64,000 bases of DNA from Siphonodentalium dalli (GCA_032622095.1 CP136061.1:213620373-213684372), one strand, 5' to 3'. Positions 34,317-46,127 are shown, numbered from the stretch's first letter. A program made the numbers and translations. Notes: generated by a model not told the origin, from the letters alone.

Positions 34317-34384
34317 TCCTTGATTAGTTCATTAATTTGACATTCCGGTTTGATAGGAGTTCAAATTAATGAACTAATCAAGGA
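34317..34384. repeat. Perfect 24 bp-stem hairpin
   Basis: TCCTTGATTAGTTCATTAAT (then TTGA) at 34317-34340 is exactly complementary to 34361-34384, with a 20 nt loop. Non-coding; could be a small foldback element or the ends of a heavily deleted one. Confidence 0.85.
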
Positions 34385-34446
34385 TCTATGTGGAACCGGT
34401 ATACTGTAGGATTCTCTCCAAAATTAATTGGGAATGCAAATGTGAC

Positions 34447-34894
34447 CCGCCATATCAAATCCAGTCGTAAGTCGGGATTTGTTTTACCCTGTGCCAATGC
34501 ATTCTCTTATATATGCGAGTCGACCACTAGGTCGCCTCGCATATATAAGAGAATGCATTGGCCTAACAATTTTTTACAACTTTAATAATTTGTTCTTGTA
34601 TTCTTTAACAAATTTATAATTTCACCCATACAGAGCCCCAGGCAAACATGAGCAGACGATACTCTTCTATATGCTTCTATATATGTGTGGGGCTTCCTGC
34701 AGGGTAATGGATGTATTTTATTTTATGTCCTAAAAATTGTAAGTAACATTTATTTTAAAAACATGATAAAAAATTGTTAGGCCAATGCGTTCTCTTATAT
34801 ATGCGAGGCGACCTATGGTCGACTCGCATATATAAGAGAATGCATTGGCACAGGGTAAAAAAATCCCGACTTACGACTGGATTTGATATGGCGG
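34447..34894. mobile_element. Long-inverted-repeat element with two hairpin modules
   Basis: A 448 bp segment has arms of about 117 bp (34447-34563 and 34777-34894). Outer arm words are CCGCCATATCAAATCCAGTC and TAAGTCGGGATTT; the inner part of each arm is itself the palindrome GCCAATGCATTCTCTTATAT ... ATATAAGAGAATGCATTGGC. CAAATGTG occurs 2 bp left of the left end and 4 bp right of the right end, a possible 8 bp target duplication. The outer ends differ from family B, although the internal hairpins are the same. Confidence 0.8.
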
Positions 34895-35379
34895 TTCCCA
34901 AATGTGGCCAAACGTTCGTAATTTTATGCCATCTATTTCAAGTGGGGAAAACATCAATCTCTCGTCTCCTCAATACATTTTGTTAATTATTGTTAAATTA
35001 CTATTATGAGTTTTTGTATGATTATTGTATGTGGTTCAGAGCAGTCTATTGGGTATTGATATGACTGATATTTGGCTTTGGAAAACAGCAATATCTTATA
35101 ATTCCGAATGTATCTGGGGGTGACAAAGCAATATCTTATTTCCCTCTGTTATCCCTGCTCATCCATGTTATTTTGTTTCTTCGTTATATTTCCGGTAAAG
35201 CATGGGATTTTATCTTCTTTGATATCACCTTTCATTGGTTCAAGACGCAAGTGACCGTCCGGGCTGTTTTAAAACTGGTTTACATCTTCATCTGCTATCT
35301 ATTATTTTTATTTTGAGTTCATGACCTCTTGTGTTGTATGTCGAGTCATCGGCGTCCTTGTGTGTTAGTAGGGATTTAG

Positions 35380-36780
35380 TTACTGTCTTGTCACACTTAT
35401 CTGTGAACATCTGATTTATATTAGAGCGCCAGGATTCTTCTATATTTAGGGGTATGTAGTTTCAGTTTCTTTAATCTGTCTTCATTTTCCATGGATTTCC
35501 AAGATGGTATCAATTTTGTCGCTTTCCTCGGTAAATTTTCTATCATATTTGATAAATATTTCTTCTATTAGGGACCACCCACTTAGGGTCGTACCAGCCC
35601 ATTAAACAGCATTGTAAATGTATATCCATTTAAACTGACATATGCTCTTAATGTTCCCACTATATTGTTTGCTTTGGTTACTTGGATGGCTATGTTCTCA
35701 GTGAATGTTAGTGTTCCGTCTATTGTAACCCCTACATCCTTTCAGAGTTAGATACACTTAAAGTTTAAATTGTACCATACTGTCTCGTCATTGTGCAGAT
35801 TGGTTGAACTTCTGACGGTTTTCTGGTAATTGTTGGACATTACAATTAACCGGATGGAATTTTAGAAGCCATTTGTCACTCCACTTTGCTAAAGCATCAA
35901 TATCCATTTAAAGTTGTACCGGGTCTTCTATAGTATTGATTTCCCGATATATGTTTGTGTCGTCAGCATACATGTACGTGCTCGAGTTTAACTCATTGTC
36001 CAATCATTGATATAGATATAACGAAGAGGACTGGGCCTAGTACTGACCCTTGGGGTATGCCACTTGCTACTTACTCTGATAATGTTCCATTGATAGTTAC
36101 TCTCTGTTTACGACCGGTCAAGAAGTTATCCACCCATTTGCATATTTTGTTGTTAATTCCATAGGATTGTAATTTTTAAATCGGTCTTCTGTGAGGGAAT
36201 TTGTCAAAGTCCTTCATAAGGTCCGATATATTGCATGTAATTTCTCTTCATTGTCCATTATCATTTTCCATTCGTCCAGTATATGTAGTAGCTGGAGTGA
36301 TGTTGATCTTCCATTTATAAATCCAAATTGTCTTTTGCTTAGTAATTCATTTCGTGTCATATGGTCTGTTATTCTTTTCCTGATTATCTTCACAATTAAT
36401 CTACATATGGTACTTGTTAAACTGACTCGACGGTAGTTTGATGGCCAATTTTATTCCCCTGTTTGTAGATTGCAGTAATCTGTCCACCTTTCCATTGTTC
36501 AGGGACCTCGCCTTGTTCCAGTGATGCTTTACATATGTCTACAAGTGGGTCCACCATGCTATATGACAGCTTCATCGGGATAATAGGATGTATCTTATTT
36601 GGTCCGGGTACCTTGGACATGTTAAGACACAATAGAAGCTCCCTAACACTTCATTTACTGTTATATCGCCAGGTGTATGTGGGTTCCGGTGTGTCTTCAT
36701 CTGGTTCAAGATTAAATCACTGCTGAAGAATATCGCCACAGCATTTGTCTTTTTACTAAAATCAGTTACACAAACTCCGT
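35380..36780 (-). pseudogene. Decayed LINE: reverse transcriptase
   Basis: Minus-strand frames read as a reverse transcriptase. The fingers at 36417-36632 have VPGPNKIHPIIP and GEVPEQWKGGQITAIYKQG. The palm has SGIPQGSVLGPVLFV near 36050 and the catalytic YMYADDTNIY at about 35956-35973. Further frames give DIDALAKWSDKWLLKFHP and a GVTIDGTLTF block (about 35720). Frameshifts and stops are frequent. Endonuclease and ORF1 are not recognisable, and the 3' end is unclear below 35400. CR1-like by motif pattern; a third LINE family in this window. Confidence 0.8.
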
Positions 36781-37196
36781 GCTTCTAGAGTGACGTACCA
36801 TGGACAGCAACAGGCATACAATCCAAATGAGCAGCTAAGCCAATTGTAACTTCATTAAACATTGTCTGGCCATAGAGTATAATCTTAAATCTTCAGTATT
36901 CGTCACTAGGATTACACTAACACAATTTTAACCTCCGTTCTTCGTTTCAGCAAACAAACACAGCTCACGCAGCACCTTCGAGAAATCATGCACTTTAAAG
37001 GGACATATCGGGCACACACCACACCCCGTATTAAAGCTCGTGGGTTCTACCTCCATCAAATTTGACGCGGTCAGACATGATGATTCCCGTGTTCATGATA
37101 TCCTCAAAAATAAAAAAATAAATCGTCTTATCATTTTTTTTATCAATATCATTTTTTAATTTTGTTCTTTAAAAATATAAAAAATAATATAAAAGG

Positions 37197-37319
37197 TTTT
37201 AGGCCAATGCATTTTCTTATATATGCGAGGCGACATATGCTCCACTCGCATGTATAATAGAATGCATTGGCATAGGGTTTTCGCAACATTTCAGGACCCT
37301 CCAGTCATGAAAGGGTTAA
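37197..37319 (-). repeat. Half of a TTAA element with hairpin module
   Basis: Carries GGCCAATGCATTTTCTTATA and its inverse, followed by a CATAGGGTTTTCGCAACATT block and CCAGTCATGAAAGGG, then TTAA at 37316-37319. The right end, read inward, is CCCTTTCATGACTGGAG, a terminus distinct from but similar to family B. The left half is missing. Confidence 0.65.
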
Positions 37320-37338
37320 CGTTTAATCTGATTCGTCA

Positions 37339-37864
37339 TTAAAGATACGGGCGGCGTTGGTGGTGGGTATGCTGTTAAAATATTCACCTCCGTCAAAAAC
37401 CGCCATAAACAGAAATAATAGTAAAATATAGACAAACTTTGTTCTTATACCAATCAGAAATATGGCATAAACAGCATGTTATTGTCAAATGTTTTTCCTT
37501 TGTTATGTAAACAAAAGCAAAAAGCGTTACAGAACCTGGCTTTTGTTTAGACTCGGATATGGCAAACATAAAGAGCGTTGTTTATTACTGTTTTCCTGAT
37601 ATGGACATAATAAAGAGCGTTTATATCATTTGTGTGATTAACCAATAGCATTGCGCTGTGTTATGTAAACAGAAGCAAAATTCCCGTACCACGACCAGGC
37701 TCTTGTTTACGTACACAATTGTACGTCTTGATGACAATATACTATTTACGCGCTGATTATGTTTGGTATATGAACAAAACTATCTATATTTTAATATTCC
37801 TTCTGTTGATGACGATTTGAACAAATATGAATATTTCTGCAACAAACAACGCCCGTGCCTTTAA
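37339..37864 (+). mobile_element. MITE family A, copy 6
   Basis: A 526 bp element with TTAA at both ends and termini AGATACGGGCGGCGTTGG and CAACGCCCGTGCCT-like. Carries CTGATATGGACATAATAAAG and a block similar to copies 3-5 throughout. Only 19 bp from the neighbouring half element's TTAA. Confidence 0.85.
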
Positions 37865-39459
37865 ACTGAATACGGTTGAGATTGTGTCTTGTCTTTTGTA
37901 TCTCGAACTTTTCTACCAACGCCCAACTACTACTTCGTCGAGGGAAAATTGGCATATAAGATTATACTCTCGATTAAGAAGCTAAGAGTGAAGCAAATAC
38001 ATTAACTTTTTTGCAATGTTTGAAAACATGAGAGTAAAACCGGGGAGGCTGATTGATTTGATTGATGTTTCGATTTGGACGACATAATTAACCCAAGTTA
38101 ATTGGTTGTGCCCTGTAGAACTTATAGATCATACTTGGAAGTCATGTCATGTCGTCTCCACCGGGTTTATTCTTAGCGTTATTATACATGCGACCAAATA
38201 CTGTGTGTTCAGAAGTTATTTTTACGGAGTCGTTTCTATGACGAGATACCCAGTAAATAAGCTTGTGAGTTCACACACTTCGTTCGTCGATCCGACTGCT
38301 GTTTCCTATGAGATTGTGGAGGCTTCTACACAAATTGTATTCAAGTTCGTATCAAACAAACCGACTGTTTTGAAATAATGTATTATACTCTGTTCGAAAC
38401 ATGCAGATTTATAAGGTTTATCAATTTTGAGTAATTTGACCATGATGGTATTGAGCCTCAGAGGTTTATCGAAAGTTTCCGTTCAAGAGCTACAATGTCA
38501 AGTAAAGCAATTCGGAGATCGTATTATATACTTGCTTGTTTGTTGTGGAAGTCCCTCCTTTAGGTGAGGAACACCCCATTATATTGGGTATATAAACTAA
38601 TGGTAGTAAAAAACCTAGTAAAACTGTCATAATGATTAAAAGGTTGTTAAAATATTGGTGATAGTGAGTTAAGAGATTATTTGTGTGTGTATATTAACAC
38701 ATAAGAGCTTTTGAGTTGAGCTTCCATATATACATATATGTACACGTATATGTATATTTATATTTTTTTTTAAATTACTATTTTGATTAAAATTTGTCAT
38801 ATTGACAAGAATATTTACAAGTAGTTGCCTGTACAGCTCGATTGCTTGCTGAGTTATATGTGCTTGTCTGTTTTTAGAGTGTTTACTCTATGCACATGGA
38901 TTGAAAATAAAAAAACTTTCTTGCCAGTTTTTCAGTTTGCCTTTTCTCTATATCAGTAAGGTTCCAACTTTCTAATTTTATGCAATCTATAGTTAGCTGT
39001 GTTAAGAAGCCTGGTTGCTCAATATCATGTATCAGTAATATATTTTGGAAGACATTATCTTAGATAAGGTGTCGCGATTCGCGGGAAGCAAAGCAGGACA
39101 AGCTGTCGGTTAATTGTTCTTTGGAGGGTGTGAGGAGTGCGTGTTTGTTGCGGGCTTAATCCTTTAAATGGATTTATTCATACTTATTTATTTCGTTCAA
39201 ATCAACGTGAGCGTAAGTTAATTTATCAAATTAGACCGTTAGTCGCAAAAGGGAATGCCAGCTCACTTGATCACTCAATCATGGATGTCACAGATGTCTT
39301 ATCTGGAATTTTGGGCCTACACTATTTGAGTGTGGAGGTGGTGTCGCCACAGAAGCTGAGAGTTCTGGTGGCAACGATTGTTGTTGGAAGCGCCATGGGG
39401 GTTGGCGAGCAGTAAGGCGAGGAAGGACAGTTATTTACACGACTCGCTAGAAGGTATGT
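37865..39459. other. Spacer, nothing recognised
   Basis: AT-rich, with a TACATATATG-type simple tract near 38725-38765. Open frames at 38106-38378 and 39137-39415 have no recognisable domain and are not called. Confidence 0.4.
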
Positions 39460-39655
39460 CAATATAACAATAACATGACTTTTGAGGGCGTTATGGTTTA
39501 TTAACGGCCCTCTGGAATGATTAACAGGCCAAGGGCCTATTAGAGGCCCGAGACGAAGTCGAGGGCCGCTAATAGGCCCGAGGGCTGTTAATCATTCCAG
39601 AGGGCCTTCAATAAACCATTATTCCCGATACGATCATGTTATTACTATTATTACC
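39460..39655. mobile_element. Small palindromic MITE, ~195 bp
   Basis: The core 39493-39619 is a near-complete hairpin: arms share ATGGTTTATT, GGCCCTCTGGAATGATTAAC, GGGCCTATTAG and GGCCC, with a tight loop near 39556. The outer words AATAACATGA and TCATGTTATT extend the inverted repeat to about 39468-39645. It is strikingly GC-rich for the region. Non-coding. Confidence 0.75.
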
Positions 39656-39962
39656 ACACATTTGGACATTTGACTCAGTGGAATAATGACGTAGATTAAG
39701 AATAAGAGAGAGAGAGATATTTCCAAGAACATATAAATAAATAAAAACCAGCATTGAAGACGAGTGACAAACGATGAAAGGTTGACAGCTAACTTATTTA
39801 CGCTTGAGAAAATAATTCGACCATATAGCGTGATTTACAATCATAAAATCACTACAATGTGAGGAAAATATGGTACATTTTCCCATTATTTTCCTGATAT
39901 AAACACGGTAAGTCAAATGTTGAAGGGACGTAACTTGCGTGATAATAAACGAGATATAAAGA

Positions 39963-41090
39963 CGAATGCGAGTAGATGTTGAAGGAAGCTACTCATCATA
40001 TGTCCCAGTTGATTCAGGAGTCCCCCAAGGCAAAGTATTAGGACCACTCCTGTTCCTGATACATATAAACGACCTACCGACATGTGTAGAATCCCAAGTG
40101 AGACTGTTCGCAGATGACTGCCTGCTATACAGAAACATCACCTCACAGAAAGACCACCACATACTCCAAAAAGATCTAAAGAAGCTTGAAGACTGGGCTG
40201 AAAACTGGGGTATGCGTTTCAACTCCAAAAAAGGTAACATCATGAGCACCAAAAACAAATCATCATACATGTACCAACTGGGAGAACACATACTGGAGAC
40301 AACAGCTGAGACCCCATACCTGGGACTGACCTTTACCAACGACCTGACATGGTCAGCCCATATTAGGAAGACAACAAAGAAAGCAAACTGTGCTTTAGGC
40401 CTCCTAAGACGAAACATCAGACATGCTCCAGAGAAATGTAAAAAGACAGCTTACATCGCTACAGTGAGATCGGCGCTCGAATATGGAGCAGTGGTATGGG
40501 ACCCCCACTTAAAGAAAGACATTGACCACCTTGAAAAAGTACAGCGAAGGAGCGCGAGATTCATAAAGAATAATTATAGTCGCCAAGGAACATCAGTCAC
40601 CACCATGCTTGAGGAACTAGATCTAAAACCCTCTAGACGAGCGGCGTAGAGAACAGCGTCTCATCCAGTTCCATAAGATAGTTGAGGGGATGGTGCCAGC
40701 ATTAAGTGCAAACAACTACCTAACGCCTAAGAAATCAGGCAGGAAGATCACAGCCAAAAAAATTGTTGACTGTGTGACAACAAACATCGTCGAAAAAGAA
40801 GAATGTAAAAAATGTAAGAGCCTTCGAGCCACGGCGTACCAGCTGTAACCAATTAAAACATTCTTTCTTTAACAAGACGATCCTGGATTGGAACCAACTG
40901 GAAGACCGGATCGTGTGCAACAGTGATCCAGAGTTATTCTTACGGGCACTCCGCAACGATGGAATCACTGAACCTGAGGATACAGCACCATCAGAGTCCT
41001 CGACGGAAACAACATCATCCTCCACCCAGTGCGCCTAAAACCAGAATTGGTTACTGCACTGAACCCACTACAGATACAGATACAGATAAC
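39963..41090 (+). pseudogene. 5'-truncated LINE: reverse transcriptase C-terminal half
   Basis: The frame is open from 39966 to 40649, beginning inside the reverse transcriptase (DSGVPQGKVLGPLLFLIHIN) with catalytic LFADDCLLYRN at 40104-40130. Thumb motifs include YIATVRSALEYGAVVWDP and RRSARFIKNNYS. A frameshift near 40645 is followed by REQRLIQFHKIVEGMVPALS, then further shifts, and the group's terminal NKTILDWNQLEDRIV. The 3' end is a short tandem tail, GATACA repeated three times, at about 41069-41088. The CR1/jockey group is likely. Truncated on insertion, then mutated. Confidence 0.88.
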
Positions 41091-41103
41091 TTCCGGCCAA
41101 TTG

Positions 41104-41157
41104 CCGGGCCGCGGGCCGATAATGAACAGAGCTTTTCATTATCGGCCGGCGGCCCGG
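41104..41157. repeat. GC-rich hairpin just downstream of the LINE tail
   Basis: A 23 bp stem with one mismatch: CCGGGCCGCGGGCCGATAAT (then GAA) pairs with 41135-41157 across an 8 nt loop. Very GC-rich in an AT-rich setting. A few bases separate it from the LINE tandem tail. Confidence 0.85.
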
Positions 41158-41422
41158 TGTATTTGGTAAATACGCTATTTGGAACACCCCGAAAAACGCT
41201 ATCCATGGCCCAGAGAACGCCCTATCATCAGTGAAGTGGCAATAATTTTCCTTGTCTAGTAGTCTAAATGTGTATGGAATTGCATATCCGATGTTATCTT
41301 CTAAATTATCAATACAGTTAAAATATAAAAACAGGCGTGTAAAATGTAAATGAGTTTCATGTAAAAGACACAACGAGTACGAACACGTGTGTGGTTTATT
41401 ATAAGTATGGTTGTTAGACAAT

Positions 41423-41793
41423 TTAACCCTTTACCCAACATAACGGCCCTGTGCCAATGCATTCTCTTATATATGCGAGTCGACCATAAGAGAATGCATT
41501 GGCTTAACACATTAAAAATTCTAAAATTGTTAAAGAATGTAAGAAAAAATGGTAAAAAGTGTTAAAAAAAGATTTTTTTTAGGCCAATGCATTCTCTTAT
41601 ATATGGGAGGAGACTCGCATATATAAGAGCATGCATTGGCACAGGGCCTAACTGTAACTATCACAATGTGGTCAAGGAGCCGGTTCCAATGATATCCATA
41701 TCTGTATGGTTCTATTGAGACAGACCGAAGATATTTTAGGCTGTTGAAGCTTTATTTGGCCGGTTTTGGCCGGTTTGTTGGGTAAAGGGTTAA
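41423..41793. mobile_element. piggyBac-like MITE family B, copy 2
   Basis: A 371 bp element with TTAA at both ends and TIR CCCTTTACCCAACA. Both internal hairpins are shortened: the first has lost most of its right arm, and in the second the loop-proximal parts of both arms are deleted. Otherwise it is close to copy 1. Confidence 0.9.
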
Positions 41794-43127
41794 ACGTTAG
41801 GTTATTTAAAGACATGCGTCGACTTCAATCATACTTCGTGACTAACTCTTTAGCAGCCGCTGGCTATCTGCTACATATCAGATATGTTGTGTTTGTACTT
41901 AGTCTAGATCAGACTATCAGTGATGGACATTTCGTAGTATAGTACAACACTTGCGTCTGAAGCGTAACGCATGAGTACAACTGAATCTTTGTGCATTGGC
42001 CATCACAGGCAGGTTATTAGTGTTAAAATGCATAAGTGGTGGTCAAGCTTAGTGTGTGGGCTATACGGTTGGGTATACAAATCAGAACACATCTCTACAA
42101 TGAGCAATCATCATTTTTCATAAGCAACAGTCAGAATATGTCCGTTCGATAACTGACCGAAATGTATATATTTTATCATGTAGATTTGTTTTCCTTTTGG
42201 AATTCAGTCCATCGCTGACATAAAATTATTACGAATTGAACTAATTGCGTAGGAAGTATTGTACTAATGTTTATACATGTATATCCATACAGTGTAAGTT
42301 TGATCAATATTGTATATTTGATGTACTACATAGTTGTGTTCACCGCACAGTGCAGGTTTTATCTCTTATGTAAACGGTTGTCAGTTCGATCAAAGTGTTT
42401 TGAGCATCTTGGAATTAACATATGTACCAACTGCATGGTATAATGCATTAAAACATCAGAGACAGTATGTGGAAATAGTCATACTATTGGCGCGAACTTG
42501 TAAATGATTAAGGCTCGAAAATAATATTATAATAATTTTTCGTCGTGAATTTGCTTAGACAAAAGTATATGGTGTGTCAACCGTTGCTGGAATGCCTGTT
42601 TACACATTGTCACCAATAAAGCCGCCGGATATCTGCTACATAAGTGTTGTGTTTGTACTTAGTCTAGACTGTCCTGTGTGCGAATTACTTCCGTTGACAA
42701 TAACTCTACGATATGCTAACAATAGGACCGGTCATTCCGAGTATATGCAATCATTTCTACACAGAACACCAATAACTATATGGCAGTGCCCAGTAAGTGG
42801 TCAACCGCACGTCGCGTGATAATAATGACCCCTTCGGCCATAATATTCGGCCATTCTATGTCCGGATTTGTTAAAGACATCTTCACATTATTAGAGAATA
42901 TCAACTGTTATCATTGCTGTCTGACTTCATGGGCACGGCATTATTTCCATCGACACGTGAATGGAAGCGGCTTCTTGTCGTAAAAGTCGATCGAGACAGA
43001 CTACAATTGTTCATCGTGACATCGTTCGACGGCAATCAATGCCGATCTCTCTCTATTCCCGATCTGTCATTCCCATTCCAACCAAACATGGAGACTTTGG
43101 AATGTGTGCAAGAAGTACCGGTCATTC
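41794..43127. other. Spacer with an imperfect direct repeat
   Basis: GTTGTGTTTGTACTTAGTCT occurs at about 41889 and 42646, each preceded by a GCCGC.GG.TATCTGCTACAT block, so a segment of at least 55 bp is duplicated. A frame at 42914-43189 reads as a weak, unrecognised peptide. No gene is supported. Confidence 0.45.
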
Positions 43128-43235
43128 GCGGAGCCATTAAAACATTTAACAAGGTTGCTAAACCAAATAGACCAACTCAAATAGTTTGACGTGTAGTCAG
43201 GGCGACTCAATTTATAACCACGAGTTATTCAATGT
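43128..43235 (+). repeat. Left arm of an inverted repeat enclosing element Z copy 2
   Basis: Contains TAGTTTGACGTGTAGTCAGG and GCGACTCAATTTATAACCAC. The complement is at 45714-45822, directly next to the end of element Z. Confidence 0.75.
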
Positions 43236-43254
43236 AGTTTGGTCATGTGGGTCT

Positions 43255-43770
43255 TCTGTAACGATACACTTAGTTGATAAGTAATGGGACATGATAATAA
43301 GCAAACACGGAATCGGCGTGTATCTCTTCAAATCATCACTCGCACTAAGACACCCGACGACTGTATTCCTCAGAGGAAACATTCTGTCGCCCTCCCCGTA
43401 TAAATCTGTGAGAGCTTGGACCTGATTTTGCTGCTTATATATGCGATACGATCACCAACTCCGACCATGTTCTTTGGTTCGTCACAATGACACTAATGTT
43501 TCTCCAACCATACACATGTTCACACAGGCAGCATCACTCGCACCAAGACACCTGACGACTATATTCCTCGGACACATTCTGTCGCCCTCCCCCGTATAAA
43601 TATAGTCGTAAGAATATAGTGGGTTAGTCCACCAAATTGGTGGTAGACTCTGAAATGTAATTATCTATCATGTTGCACTGTAAATATAAAATTATGTAAT
43701 CAGAACTCATGTACAATAATTCCGTTTTTGCTTATTATCTTGTCCCAGTGCGTATCAACTAAGTGTATCG
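43255..43770. repeat. Nested inverted repeat with internal direct repeat
   Basis: Arms of about 55 bp (43255-43310 and 43715-43770) share GTAACGATACACTTAGTTGA and GATAATAAGCAAA. Between them, CATCACTCGCAC.AAGACACC and TTCTGTCGCCCTCCCC occur twice, about 190 bp apart. The segment 43620-43730 is repeated directly at about 45870-45980. Non-coding. Confidence 0.7.
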
Positions 43771-43799
43771 TTACATAAGACCTGCATGACAAAAAACAC

Positions 43800-45712
43800 A
43801 TGCGGCCGAATTCTGGTCTCTGGTCTGGACCAGATTTCGCGTAAACTATAGTCTAGACCAGGCCGAAACCACGGTGATCGAGATGTGTTACCATGCTTCG
43901 GAGCGAGTAAGCTGGGATTATTGGTCCGCACTGGTCCGTATTCTCGTCTTTTTGAGACTCAGGTTTACGTAAACCAAGGTTTGCCTTCTTATTGTCACTC
44001 AAGCCTGTGTCGGTCTATTCATAATTCGAACCATGTGGTAACGTACAAGTTCTGGTAACAGAAACATGTGTACTTTTGAGAAGCATTTAACTTTATGTTA
44101 ACCAAATAGGAATTGTGTTTTATTGATATGCCGGGTAGAGGAAAGATTATAATTATACATGAACTGGACAAAATTTAATATAATCGATAATTATGTGTGT
44201 TATAGGTAATAGTCTACAACTGAGACCTAGTACCCCCCCCCCCCCCGGTCTAAGATTTTTGTATAAACCCGAGACTTGAACCTGCGACGAGAATTTCTGG
44301 TTTCGCAGTAACCATACAAATGGTAATTTGATTTTGTAAAGCATGCGTGCGTTTATCTGGCTTTACAGTGGAGTTTTATTTATAACATCCTTGTCGTGTT
44401 TGAAAGCATATTACCGTCCGATGGATTAAGTAAGATCTTCGTGCTATTATTTCTACGCACAATATGTTCAGTGTTACTGAAATGAATTGAGGTCGGAGCT
44501 AGTTTTGAAAGTACTAATTCGTTGAGAATAAATTAATGCTGGACTGGATATACAATATAAGAGCAAAACACTCTCAAAATTATATTAAGACAAAACGAAA
44601 AATTGTGGTTCAAAATAAGGAAATGTCCGATTAAATTAAATTAAATTAAATGGGACCCCTGCTCTTGATTAATGATCTATTTGGTCCAGTTTCTTAAGCC
44701 TTGACATTTCAAATTGGTTTATTTGTCACCATTTATCTTTAAACATGGATTTGAATTTTTTTTACATGGCAATGGAAATATCTGCTATCGGGAGTGTGAT
44801 ACAACGCACCCATTTGGATTTTTTTTTCGATACCCCCCCCCTCCCCCCTCCCCCCGTTGTAACCATTACATTTTCTGGAGAAAAAAAATTCATTCACGGC
44901 GATAGTTAGTTAGAATCTTTCTAAATTTTCAACTTATTGCAAATTCCCAAGTCCGCGAAATTACATTGTCACCCCCCTCACCCCAATGAATTGAAAATTT
45001 CCAACGGGTACCTCACTATTTCCAGTTGTTGGAAATTCCCATCTGATATCCCCTAAAACAATGGTTCGGAATGTTTTCAAGAGCTGAATGTAATTTCTGT
45101 GTAATATTTTGACTCAAAGTTTTACGTTTCTGATCTGAACAAACAATATTTTACACTATACATTGATTGTAAAGGACGCTGGTGGTCCCGTCGGTATGAT
45201 GCTCGGGGCATTATGCCGCCATTTGACGTCTAGCGCTGACGAAGATGGTTCGAATGCCGACAAGCGCGGATTCGCGATCCACTCTAAGTGAGGATAATCT
45301 GATTCGTGTATCTGGGCAAGTTGGTCTGTCCCTTTCCGTGGTCGGTGGTTTCTACATACAGCGGAGTGATTTCTTGGTGAAATGTTCTCTCTGCGTAGAC
45401 TTTCCTCACCCGTAAAACTGAGAACGTCGTGACATCCACATATGGGTGAGAAATCCGCACCACCCCTGCCCCGTGATCCATGTCGAACGGAGATAAGCCG
45501 CTTTCATGTGCTCAGGTTTGGAGACACCAACACACCAATCTCGATGCAGCACACAGCACGATTTTGTCCATAGATTGTCGTTGATTGTCGTTGATTGTAC
45601 AATAATGCGCCGATCCCAGCTTGGGACCAGGTGGTTTCGCGAGACCAAGTCCTGACATGGAACACCTTGATTATTAGAGTGGTCTAGACCTGAGACCAGA
45701 ATTCAGCCGATG
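43800..45712 (-). mobile_element. TIR element Z, copy 2 (complete)
   Basis: A 1,907 bp element (43803-45709) is flanked by ATG on both sides, a likely 3 bp target duplication. Its TIR is CGGCYGAATTCTGGTCTC followed by WGGTCTRGAC, about 28 bp. It matches copy 1 (16061-17645) in inverse orientation. The interior has two homopolymer C tracts (44234-44247 and 44834-44860). Minus-strand frames at 45284-45648 (such as WCVGVSKPEHMKAAYLR) are not recognised as a known transposase and may be decayed coding sequence. Confidence 0.8.
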
Positions 45713-45713
45713 G

Positions 45714-45822
45714 AATAGCTCGTGGTTAAAGTTGAGTCGCCCTGACTACACGTCAAACTATTTGTGTTGGTCTATTTGTTTAGAAACCTTGCTAAATGTT
45801 TTAACGTGCTATGTATATCTGC
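45714..45822 (-). repeat. Right arm of the inverted repeat around element Z
   Basis: Reverse complement of 43128-43235: AGCTCGTGGTTAAAGTTGAG, then GACTACACGTCAAACTATTT. Begins within 5 bp of the end of element Z. Confidence 0.75.
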
Positions 45823-46127
45823 ATTGCCTGTGTGAACATGTGTATGGATGGATAAACTGTTTAAATAAACTCTAGTGGGTTAGTCAATCTAATTGGTGGT
45901 ACATTCTGAAATGTAATGATTTATCCTGTTACACTGTAACTATATATTTATGTAATAAGAACTTGTGTACAATATTGACTTACCACGAGGAGGCAATACA
46001 AATAAACATATGTGAGACAGGGAAATCAGTCCATGGCTATCTCATAGCATGGATGGGCTGCCTGTGTGATCATGTGTAGGAACGGAGAAACAGTTCTCCA
46101 TCTTGGCACGCTCCGAACGTCTCCTCG

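Noticed and set aside
39137-39415. 92-codon plus-strand frame near the palindromic MITE
   Set aside because: No motif, no splice context, and composition like the surrounding non-coding DNA.
42574-43189. Possible two-exon gene from consecutive plus-strand frames
   Set aside because: No recognised domain; part overlaps an inverted-repeat arm and a duplicated segment.
45176-45270. Possible tRNA or tRNA-derived SINE (GGTTCGAATGCC resembles a B box)
   Set aside because: No matching A box at the right distance and no cloverleaf could be drawn; it lies inside element Z.
45284-45648. Tc1/mariner-like transposase in element Z
   Set aside because: A few aromatic and basic residues looked suggestive, but no DDE/D motif or helix-turn-helix could be identified.
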